Shown here one piece after another: positions 36,113-44,087 of a DNA stretch of 64,000 bases. The DNA lies in contig MKTD01000050.1 in the NCBI GenBank assembly GCA_001898165.1, forward strand, positions 1-64,000, in the 5' to 3' direction. Position 1 is the first letter of the stretch. Each line of letters begins with the position of its first letter. The DNA is from Bacteroidia bacterium 43-41 (GTDB taxonomy: Bacteria; Bacteroidota; Bacteroidia; Bacteroidales; Dysgonomonadaceae). The position numbers were made by a program, and so were the translations under genes. Under the pieces are notes generated by a model. The model searched no databases and had not been told where the DNA came from. It saw only the letters and a list, made by a program, of their open reading frames with translations.

Positions 36113-38035
36113 ATGGATTCGGCATTGTTTCACGATATTCTGAAGGAATACTGGGGGTACGATTCGTTTCGTCCGCTTCAGGAAGAGATTATAGAGTCGG
36201 TTTGGAAACGGAAAGATACGCTTGGGCTGATGCCCACGGGCGGTGGAAAGTCGCTCACTTTCCAGGTTCCCGTGATGGCAATGGATGGCCTCTGTTTGGT
36301 GGTTACGCCGTTGATCGCCTTAATGAAAGACCAGGTTGATAATCTTCGTGAGAAAGGCATTAAAGCAACGGCCGTCTATTCGGGGATGTCTCGCGAAGAG
36401 ATTCTTACCGCTCTGGAGAACTGTATCTTCGGCGATTATAAATTCCTGTATGTTTCTCCCGAAAGGCTATCTTCCGATATTTTTCTGACGAAACTACGGG
36501 CAATGAAGATCTGCCTGCTCGTTGTGGATGAATCACACTGCATATCGCAGTGGGGGTATGACTTCCGTCCTTCGTACCTGAAGATCGCGGCTATCCGGGA
36601 CAGTCTGCCCAACGTTCCCGTGCTGGCAATTACGGCAACAGCCACACGCGAAGTAGCGGATGATATACAGGAGAAGCTGCATTTCGGGGAAAAAAATGTT
36701 TTCAGGATAGGCTTTGAGCGTGAAAACCTCTCGTATGTTGTGCGTACGGCCGAAAACAAAATTGCAGAACTGATCCATATCTTAAAATCGGTAAAGGGAA
36801 CAGCAATTGTTTATGTCCGTAGCCGGCAGGAAACGAAAGAGATTGCGGCCGCTCTGCAAAAATCAAAAATATCGGCCGATTTTTTCCACGCGGGATTGTC
36901 GCACGAAGAAAAAGTTTATAGGCAAAATGCCTGGAAAACGGATGAATGCCGTGTAATTGTTTCAACAAATGCTTTCGGAATGGGTATAGATAAGCCCGAT
37001 GTGAGGCTGGTTATCCACATGGATTTACCCAATTCGTTGGAAGAGTATTATCAGGAGGCGGGACGTGCCGGGCGTGATGGCGAACGTTCATATGCCATTG
37101 TTTTGTACACGAAGGCCGACAGTGTCAAACTTAAAAAACGGATTTCCGATTCCTTCCCCGCAAAGGAGTTTATTGTAAGGGTATATGAGGCGTTGGGAAA
37201 CTTTTTTCAGATTGCGGTGGGGTCGGGGATCAATAATGTTTACGATTTCAATTTATACGAATTTTGTCACGTTTTTAAGTTTTCTTACCTTCAGACTTAT
37301 CATGCGCTTAAAATTCTTGAACTGGCAGGATACATTGAGTACACCGAAGAGGTTGACTCACGTTCGCGATTAAGGTTCCTGATTTTTCGCGATGAGCTTT
37401 ATTCGTTGAATTTATCAAAAGACAATGACGAGTTGATCCATACCATTCTCAGGAACTATACCGGTGTCTTTTCAGACGATGTTTACATCGACGAGTCTAT
37501 GCTGGCTATCCGTCTGGGAAAATCGCGCGAAGAGGTTTACCAGATGCTCGTCCACCTGGCCAAACTTCGTTACATCCATTATGTACCGCAAAAGAAAACA
37601 CCTTTTATTATCTATACCACCTCGCGCGACGACACGCAGTTTGTCTCCATACCTGGACCGGTTTACGAAGAGCGTAGGAAGCGATTCAAAAAGAGAATTG
37701 TCTCAATGACCGGTTATGTTGAAAACGACCGGATTTGCCGCAGCAGGATGCTGTTAATTTATTTTGATGAGAAAGATCCGAAAGATTGTGGCCATTGCGA
37801 TGTCTGTTTGCAAAAAACGGAAACAGGGTTAACAAACTATGAGTTCAACCGGATTGAGGCCCTGCTTGCCGAATCCTTGAACGCAACTTCTCCGCAGCGA
37901 TTAAATGATTTGCTGAAATCAGTTCCGGATTTCAATGCTGAGAAAGTGATAACCGTAATTCGGTTTTTGGCGGACGGGGGAAGGTTGTCTTTGAAAGATG
38001 ATGAGATATCGCTATTTATCCACCGCCCAGGTTAA
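36113..38035 (+). CDS. recQ: ATP-dependent DNA helicase RecQ
   Basis: LMPTGGGKSLTFQVP; VVDESHCISQWGYDFRPSYL; QEAGRAGRDGERS; CGHCDVCL zinc site. Confidence 0.96.
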   Translation: MDSALFHDILKEYWGYDSFRPLQEEIIESVWKRKDTLGLMPTGGGKSLTFQVPVMAMDGLCLVVTPLIALMKDQVDNLREKGIKATAVYSGMSREEILTALENCIFGDYKFLYVSPERLSSDIFLTKLRAMKICLLVVDESHCISQWGYDFRPSYLKIAAIRDSLPNVPVLAITATATREVADDIQEKLHFGEKNVFRIGFERENLSYVVRTAENKIAELIHILKSVKGTAIVYVRSRQETKEIAAALQKSKISADFFHAGLSHEEKVYRQNAWKTDECRVIVSTNAFGMGIDKPDVRLVIHMDLPNSLEEYYQEAGRAGRDGERSYAIVLYTKADSVKLKKRISDSFPAKEFIVRVYEALGNFFQIAVGSGINNVYDFNLYEFCHVFKFSYLQTYHALKILELAGYIEYTEEVDSRSRLRFLIFRDELYSLNLSKDNDELIHTILRNYTGVFSDDVYIDESMLAIRLGKSREEVYQMLVHLAKLRYIHYVPQKKTPFIIYTTSRDDTQFVSIPGPVYEERRKRFKKRIVSMTGYVENDRICRSRMLLIYFDEKDPKDCGHCDVCLQKTETGLTNYEFNRIEALLAESLNATSPQRLNDLLKSVPDFNAEKVITVIRFLADGGRLSLKDDEISLFIHRPG

Positions 38036-38653
38036 TACCACATCGGACAGAATCTCATAATGGATTTGAAATGTTTTTTGTTGGCGGGTTTTTGATTCGT
38101 TGGCTTGAAAAACACCCTTCTTCGCAGGATGAAAAGGATGAATATGAAGGTGTTCCTTAAAATCGATTTCGCCTTCCTCCATCATTTTAAATATCGTCTC
38201 TTTCGCTGACCAATGCAAGAGTTGATGGATAACTTTTTGCGAAGGGTCAACGTACTCGTTCTCCGAAATAAACTTACCCGCCAACCTGCTCACCCGTTCC
38301 GAAATGGTCTCTACGTCAATTCCTACGGAATAGTGTTTGTGTAACAAAACGGCAGCATAATCTTTAGTGTGGGAGATGCTTATTTTGTAAGAGTCATCAA
38401 CTAAGAATGGCCTTCCGTCGAGGCGGTTGTCGATGATTTTTTCTTCACCCAGAAGCTCAAACAGCAGAACCCGGGTGGTGAGCCACTCGATAATCCTTCT
38501 TCCCGAACGCATTTTCGAAACATGCTCCGCTGCCGCTTCCTGTTGGGCCTGAGGCAATGAACGGAGTAAAGTCTTGTGATCATCGGTTATTCTTCCTATG
38601 CCGATAAGACCATCCCCGTCAATATGTTCCTTGCGAAAAAGCATTACTTTCAT
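38012..38653 (-). CDS. 4'-phosphopantetheinyl transferase superfamily protein
   Basis: ISHTKDYAAVLLHKHYSVGIDVETISERV; LLHWSAKETIFKMM. Confidence 0.93.
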   Translation of the reverse strand: MKVMLFRKEHIDGDGLIGIGRITDDHKTLLRSLPQAQQEAAAEHVSKMRSGRRIIEWLTTRVLLFELLGEEKIIDNRLDGRPFLVDDSYKISISHTKDYAAVLLHKHYSVGIDVETISERVSRLAGKFISENEYVDPSQKVIHQLLHWSAKETIFKMMEEGEIDFKEHLHIHPFHPAKKGVFQANESKTRQQKTFQIHYEILSDVVLTWAVDK

Positions 38654-39978
38654 TCGCTATCCCCTTTCGGAGGAATAAACCGGACTTTCATAATCCGGCG
38701 TTTACTCATTTCTTCCGCTTGAAATCCGTATCTCTTGTATTTCACCAGTTCCTTACGTTTTGGGAAATCACCTTTTAATTCCAACATTAATCCCGCAATG
38801 GTATCGACATCTTCCTGCAGTTTTTCGAAATCTCTTTCCGGGACGCCGGTGACTTCAATGAAATCCTCGAGCGATGTTTTTCCTTCAAAAATATACGACC
38901 CGTCCGGGGCGATAGTGTAGAAAGGTTTTACTTCTTCGTCGTACTCATCGCTGATATCACCAACTATTTCTTCCAGGATGTCTTCCATCGTGACAATACC
39001 GGTTGTGCCGCCGTACTCGTCCACCACAATGGCCATGTGGTTTTTATTGGCGCGGAATTCTTCCAGCAGGTCGTCTATCCGTTTTGTTCCCGGCACAAAG
39101 TAAGCCGGACGGATCAGCGATTGCCAGCGGAAATTATCCGTTTTGATAAGGTGTGGCAACAGATCCTTTACATACAAAATACCTTTAATGTTATCGGGGT
39201 TCTCCTCAAAAACGGGAATGCGCGAAAATCCGGCTTCCACAATGAAACGGATGACCTCCCTGAAAGGAGTGGCTATGTCGATCGCTACCATATCGGAACG
39301 TGATACCAGGATGTGGTCCACCGTTTTGTCCCTGAACCGGATAATGCCTTCGAGCATATCCTTTTCCTGCTCCTGCTTGATTTCGCCCGACGTAATTTCG
39401 AGAGCCTTGGACAAGTCGTCCATCGAGATTTCGTATCTTTTCTGAATAACGCTTTTGCTGAAGATATTGCTTGTTCTTACCAATAACGAAGAGAAAGGAG
39501 CCATCAGCTTGTTCAGGATTTGAATGAATCGGGAATTGTTGCGGGCAAAAGTAAGTGATCTTTGCGAAGCATATGTTTTTGGAATAAATTCCACGAAAAG
39601 GAGTATAAAAGCGATGATGATCAGTAGCTTGAGTATGACTTTATTGTCGCTGCCCGAAAAGTAGGGGGTAAGGTTCAGCAGATAGAAAAGCAGGGTGACT
39701 ATTGTTATATTCAGGGAGTTGTAAGAGATAACAATAGCGCTCAGCAATTTCTCCGGCTCCCGGAGCAATTTAGAAACACGCACCGAGCCCGGACGTGTAT
39801 CGGTGTTGAGCTCTTCGGTTTCTTCCTGACTGAGGGAGAAAAATGCGATTTCCGAGCCGGAAATAATAGCATTAATGTATGTAAGTACGAGGGTGAGTAC
39901 AATTAAAATATAGTCAGCAACCGACAAGGCGGCTGCCTGTACTTCGGAAGATATAAACGGAAGAGGATCAGGATCCAA
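38650..39978 (-). CDS. gldE: GldE-like CBS/DUF21 (CorC/HlyC-type) membrane protein
   Basis: SGSEIAFFSLSQEE; CBS pair; VVDEYGGTTGIVTMEDILEEIVGDISDE; adjacency to ssb and mutY. Confidence 0.9.
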   Translation of the reverse strand: MDPDPLPFISSEVQAAALSVADYILIVLTLVLTYINAIISGSEIAFFSLSQEETEELNTDTRPGSVRVSKLLREPEKLLSAIVISYNSLNITIVTLLFYLLNLTPYFSGSDNKVILKLLIIIAFILLFVEFIPKTYASQRSLTFARNNSRFIQILNKLMAPFSSLLVRTSNIFSKSVIQKRYEISMDDLSKALEITSGEIKQEQEKDMLEGIIRFRDKTVDHILVSRSDMVAIDIATPFREVIRFIVEAGFSRIPVFEENPDNIKGILYVKDLLPHLIKTDNFRWQSLIRPAYFVPGTKRIDDLLEEFRANKNHMAIVVDEYGGTTGIVTMEDILEEIVGDISDEYDEEVKPFYTIAPDGSYIFEGKTSLEDFIEVTGVPERDFEKLQEDVDTIAGLMLELKGDFPKRKELVKYKRYGFQAEEMSKRRIMKVRFIPPKGDSE

Positions 39979-40057
39979 TTGTGGAAAATTTAGTGAAACA
40001 AAAGAGAATGTTCCAATCCGAAAATTAAAACATTCTCTGCAAAATTACGATGTTTTT

Positions 40058-40498
40058 TTAAAACGGCAAATCATCTGCTTCAGAATTATCACTCAAATCT
40101 ACCGGTTCGTTGTAAGGAGTATCGTGTTTATCGTTCTGAAAACCTGTACCTTCTCCCGAACCGGCCCTGCGACTGAGCATTTCTACGTTATCGGCATAGA
40201 TCTCGGTTATATATCTTTTTACACCGTTTTGATCGTCATATGAACGTGAACGGATTTTTCCCTCGATATACAATTGTGTACCTTTTTTTACGAATTTTTC
40301 TACAATCTGTGCCAATCCTCTCCAACAAACAATATTGTGCCATTCCGTACGTTCGGGGACCTGTGTCCCGTTTGCTGCCGTGTACCCTCTCTCACTGGTT
40401 GCCAAAGGGAAATTTGCTTTTACATTGTCATTGTCAAAATACTTGATCTCCGGGTCTTTCCCTACATTTCCTACTAAAATAACTTTGTTTACCGACAT
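40058..40498 (-). CDS. ssb: Single-stranded DNA-binding protein
   Basis: MSVNKVILVGNVGKDPEIKY; TEWHNIVCWRGLAQIVEKFVKKGTQLYIEGKIRSRSYDD; acidic tail EADDLPF. Confidence 0.97.
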   Translation of the reverse strand: MSVNKVILVGNVGKDPEIKYFDNDNVKANFPLATSERGYTAANGTQVPERTEWHNIVCWRGLAQIVEKFVKKGTQLYIEGKIRSRSYDDQNGVKRYITEIYADNVEMLSRRAGSGEGTGFQNDKHDTPYNEPVDLSDNSEADDLPF

Positions 40499-40577
40499 AG
40501 CTTAAAAAAATTTGGTTTAATAAATCAATTCAAAGCAAAATTAGTGATTATTTTGGATTTGGCAAGTTTTGCCGTTA

Positions 40578-40642
40578 AGAAACTGTTTAAATAGCGAAGA
40601 TATCTTTACTATCCTCTTTTGTAAGAACTTTAAACAGTTTCT
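40578..40642. repeat. Palindromic intergenic element (copy P5)
   Basis: Perfect 14-bp arms AGAAACTGTTTAAA / TTTAAACAGTTTCT; interior GCGAAGAT...GTAAGAA shared with P1. Confidence 0.8.
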
Positions 40643-41711
40643 AAATTGTTTCGAGGTATTTATGAATAAGCCGCGATACAGGATATTCAGATATGGATGC
40701 GGACTTTATTTTAATGAATTCCTTTTCCAAATCGGTGTTTTGTTGCCCGTTGAGTTCAACCCGATAAAAGTCGGCGTGAATGATCCGGTGCGACAACACA
40801 TGCCTGAGTCGAAGTTTGTGCTCAATATAAACTTCTCCGGCCGATTGAAACAGGCTGGAAAATCCGGAATTTGCCTGTAACTTCAACAGGTCGCTTGGTG
40901 CCTCGGTTTCGATTAGCGGGAACTCATATAAATTTTTCCAGATATCTGAATTATTCCGTTTTCTTATATAGGTATATCCGTTTTGTTCGATGTGGAAATA
41001 GCTGAAGTAGCGTTCTTTTTGGATTGTTTTTCCTTTTTTTACGGGAAAACCTGTTACGTTTTTTTCTTCGAAAGCCAGGCAAACGGCCTGTAAAGGACAT
41101 TCCGGGCATTTGGGGAGTCTGGGAGTGCAAATAAGTGCGCCCAATTCCATAATAGCCTGGTTATGAGTCCCGGGATTTTGTTTGTCGAGAATAGATTTTG
41201 CCGTTTCGGTAAAGAGTTTTCTCCCGCTTGCGGAATCTATCGGTACTCCAATGGCAAACAGCCGCGATAACACCCGAAAAACATTCCCGTCAACAACGGG
41301 ACAGGGTAAATCATAAACTATGGAAGCGACGGCTGCTGCCGTATATTCGCCAACACCCTTGAGCAAAAGGATATCGCTGTGGGATGCGGGAAAAACTCCA
41401 TTGAACTTTTCCATAATCTGTTTGGCCGCCGTATGCAGATTTCTTGCGCGCGAGTAGTAACCCAATCCCTGCCAGATCTTCAATACATCATCTTCAGGTG
41501 CCAGGGCAAGCGATTTTATATCGGGGAATCTCTCTATAAACCGCAGAAAGTAATCGTGTCCCTGATCCACCCGGGTTTGTTGCAAGATAATCTCGGAAAC
41601 CCAGACAACGTACGGATCCTTGGTAGCTCTCCAGGGCAAGTTTCGTTTATGTTGTGCGTACCAGCTTTGTAACAGGCTGCCGATCAGGTTGTCGTTCTCT
41701 TTTTCACTCAT
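40641..41711 (-). CDS. mutY: A/G-specific adenine glycosylase
   Basis: RNLPWRATKDPYVVWVSEIILQQTRVDQ; LLKGVGEYTAAAVAS; CPECPLQAVC Fe-S cluster. Confidence 0.96.
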   Translation of the reverse strand: MSEKENDNLIGSLLQSWYAQHKRNLPWRATKDPYVVWVSEIILQQTRVDQGHDYFLRFIERFPDIKSLALAPEDDVLKIWQGLGYYSRARNLHTAAKQIMEKFNGVFPASHSDILLLKGVGEYTAAAVASIVYDLPCPVVDGNVFRVLSRLFAIGVPIDSASGRKLFTETAKSILDKQNPGTHNQAIMELGALICTPRLPKCPECPLQAVCLAFEEKNVTGFPVKKGKTIQKERYFSYFHIEQNGYTYIRKRNNSDIWKNLYEFPLIETEAPSDLLKLQANSGFSSLFQSAGEVYIEHKLRLRHVLSHRIIHADFYRVELNGQQNTDLEKEFIKIKSASISEYPVSRLIHKYLETI

Positions 41712-41822
41712 TGTTTTTACAAAATCTGATACAAAACTACGTTAAAAACACGCTTAAGCAAGAAAATAAGAGAAAAAAATAAAATTAAATCGTATTTATT
41801 TTTTGGGATGAAAAAAAAGCTA

Positions 41823-41830
41823 TATATTTG
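41823..41830 (+). promoter_or_regulatory. Promoter -7 box for HU gene
   Basis: TATATTTG; TTTG at 41802-41805. Confidence 0.5.
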
Positions 41831-41887
41831 CAGTCCAAAATTTTAAGAATTAACTATATTATCACTAACATTAAAAAAAGTAATAAA

Positions 41888-42175
41888 ATGACTAAGGCAG
41901 ACATTGTAAACGAAATTGCAAAGAATACGGGTGTGGATAAGGCATCTGTTTTGGCAACAGTAGAATCTTTCATGGAAGTTGTAAAAGATTCGTTAGCAAA
42001 TAAAGAAAACGTTTATTTAAGAGGTTTCGGTAGTTTTATCGTGAAAAAAAGGGCCGAAAAAACTGCTCGCAATATTTCTAAAAATACGACCATAATTATC
42101 CCCGCACACAATATACCTGCTTTCAAACCGGCAAAAACATTTGTTGCTCAGGTTAAGGATAATACAAATAAATAA
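41888..42175 (+). CDS. HU/IHF family DNA-binding protein
   Basis: MTKADIVNEIAKNTGVDKASVLATVESFMEVVKDSL; LRGFGSFIVKKRAEKTARNISKNTTIIIPAHNIPAFKPAK; start internal to the tracked ORF. Confidence 0.95.
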   Translation: MTKADIVNEIAKNTGVDKASVLATVESFMEVVKDSLANKENVYLRGFGSFIVKKRAEKTARNISKNTTIIIPAHNIPAFKPAKTFVAQVKDNTNK

Positions 42176-42207
42176 CAGGATTACGTAATTTTTAAAAACT
42201 AAAGAAA

Positions 42208-42300
42208 ATGCCAAGCGGAAAAAAAAGAAAAAGGCATAAAATGGCTGTTCACAAACGGAAGAAAAGACTGAGGAAAAATAGGCATAAAAAGAAGAAATAG
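42208..42300 (+). CDS. 30-aa highly basic AURKAIP1/COX24 (mS38)-like ribosomal micro-protein
   Basis: ATG...TAG translates as MPSGKKRKRHKMAVHKRKKRLRKNRHKKK; not in the supplied ORF track. Confidence 0.8.
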   Translation: MPSGKKRKRHKMAVHKRKKRLRKNRHKKKK

Positions 42301-42336
42301 TCTTTTCTAAAGTTTTTCAAGCACAATTATATACGG

Positions 42337-42438
42337 GAACAAACTTAAAAGATTATATCGGAAAAGTTTGTTCTTTGTATATAAACAGTCCAAATGTGTT
42401 CGTGAGAACACTGCTTTCTGGTCAGAGGAGCAGAAAGC
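42337..42438 (+). promoter_or_regulatory. Structured 5' leader of rng with three consecutive hairpins
   Basis: GAACAAACTT/AAGTTTGTTC (42337-42346/42364-42373); GTGTTC-GTGA-GAACAC (42396-42411); GCTTTCTG/CAGAAAGC (42413-42420/42431-42438). Confidence 0.6.
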
Positions 42439-42473
42439 CTGATTAATTAAACATTTAAAAACAAAAAAAAATT

Positions 42474-44042
42474 GTGGCAAGCGAACTTGTAGTGGATGTC
42501 CAGCCTAGGGAGATTACGCTGGCGGTTCTCGATAATAAAAAACTCGTAGAGTTACAGCAAGAGAGCCAGAGCGAATCTTATGCGGTTGGAAACATCTATT
42601 TAGGCAGGGTCAAAAAGTTGATGCCTGCTCTAAATGCTGCATTTGTTGATGTAGGACACAAAAAGGACGCTTTTCTTCACTATTTGGATTTAGGGGTAGA
42701 ATTTAACTCTGTTACGGGTTTTCTGAAAGCGGTTGAAGATAAGAAAAAAAATTTACAGGTTCAGAAAATGAAACTGCAGCCCGAAATCGAAAAAGACGGC
42801 TCTATTTCGGACAAGCTGAAAGTGGGACAGGAGATATTGGTACAGGTTGCCAAAGAACCTATTTCGACAAAAGGCCCGAGATTGACAGCCGAAATTTCAT
42901 TTGCCGGAAGATTTATGGTATTGATCCCGTTCATCGACCGCGTTTCGGTTTCACAAAAAATTAAATCGCGCGAAGAACGCGCACGTCTTCGACAACTGGT
43001 TCAGAGCATCAAGCCCAAAAACTTTGGCGTAATTATTCGTACTAACGCCGAGGAAAAGAGAGTGGCAGAACTTGATGCAGAGTTAAAGGTATTGCTTAAA
43101 CGCTGGGAGGATACCGCCGAAAAGCTGCCTAAGGCAAAAGCACCGTCGTTGGTTTTCGAAGAGACGGGGCGCACGGTCGGATTACTTCGCGATATTTTCA
43201 GCCCATCGTTTGAACAGATCCACATCAATGATCCGGATGTGGCAAAACAGATTGCCGAGTATGTCGGTTTAATTGCTCCCGACCGGAAAAATGTAGTAAA
43301 ACTTTACAACGGGGCATCGCCAATCTTAGACAACTTCGGCATCACAAAACAGGTTAAATCGCTCTTTGGCAAAACCGTTACATTTAAGAACGGCGCTTAT
43401 CTTATTATCGAACACACCGAGGCATTGCACGTTATTGACGTGAACAGCGGAAACCGCAACAAACAATCGCTCGGACAGGAAGACAGCGCCTTTGAAGTAA
43501 ATGTTGCCGCCGCCGAGGAAATTGCCCGCCAACTGCGCTTGCGCGATATGGGCGGCATTATTGTGGTAGATTTCATCGATATGAGTTCGGGCGATCATCG
43601 CAACAAACTGTTCAACAAAATGAACGAGTTTCTGGCATCGGACAGAGCGAAACACAAAATTCTTCCATTGAGTAAATTCGGGTTAATGCAGATCACGCGT
43701 CAGCGGGTGCGCCCCGAAATGGAAGTCGCCACAAGCGAGATGTGCCCCACTTGCTTTGGAAAAGGGAAGATTAAATCATCGATTTTATTTACCGACACGT
43801 TGGAAGGGAAAATCGATTACTTGGCTAATAAGCTGAGAGTGAAGAAATTCAGTCTGCATATACATCCATATGTTGCAGCATATCTTCAACAGGGTTTGTT
43901 TTCGTTGAAATACAAATGGAAAAAGAAATACAATATTGCTATGAAAGTAATACCCAATCAAAGTTTGGGATTCCTGCAATATGTGTTTTACGATAAAGAG
44001 AACAACGAAATAGACCTGAAAGAAGAGATTGAAATGAAATAA
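42474..44042 (+). CDS. rng: Ribonuclease E/G family, GTG start
   Basis: SELVVDVQPREITLAVLDNKKLVELQQE; GNIYLGRVKKLMPALNAAFVDVGHKKDAFLH; VIDVNSGNRN; CPTCFGKGKI. Confidence 0.95.
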   Translation: MASELVVDVQPREITLAVLDNKKLVELQQESQSESYAVGNIYLGRVKKLMPALNAAFVDVGHKKDAFLHYLDLGVEFNSVTGFLKAVEDKKKNLQVQKMKLQPEIEKDGSISDKLKVGQEILVQVAKEPISTKGPRLTAEISFAGRFMVLIPFIDRVSVSQKIKSREERARLRQLVQSIKPKNFGVIIRTNAEEKRVAELDAELKVLLKRWEDTAEKLPKAKAPSLVFEETGRTVGLLRDIFSPSFEQIHINDPDVAKQIAEYVGLIAPDRKNVVKLYNGASPILDNFGITKQVKSLFGKTVTFKNGAYLIIEHTEALHVIDVNSGNRNKQSLGQEDSAFEVNVAAAEEIARQLRLRDMGGIIVVDFIDMSSGDHRNKLFNKMNEFLASDRAKHKILPLSKFGLMQITRQRVRPEMEVATSEMCPTCFGKGKIKSSILFTDTLEGKIDYLANKLRVKKFSLHIHPYVAAYLQQGLFSLKYKWKKKYNIAMKVIPNQSLGFLQYVFYDKENNEIDLKEEIEMK

Positions 44043-44048
44043 CAACGT

Positions 44049-44081
44049 AAAAACCGGGCTGCCCCGCAGTTCGGTTTTTTT
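44049..44081 (+). terminator. rng intrinsic terminator
   Basis: AAACCG...CGGTTT hairpin with T-run. Confidence 0.7.
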
Positions 44082-44087
44082 AATAAG

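Noticed and set aside
38012-38653. PPTase as a sign of a polyketide/NRPS cluster
   Set aside because: No carrier-protein megasynthase nearby; surrounded by recQ, gldE, ssb and mutY, so a housekeeping or lipid role is more likely.
38650-39978. gldE as evidence for a gliding motility/T9SS locus here
   Set aside because: Neighbours are DNA repair genes; GldE-like CBS proteins also occur in non-gliding Bacteroidetes.
42301-42473. Hairpins as a terminator between the micro-ORF and rng
   Set aside because: None of the three stems is followed by a T-run on + strand, so they read better as leader structure.
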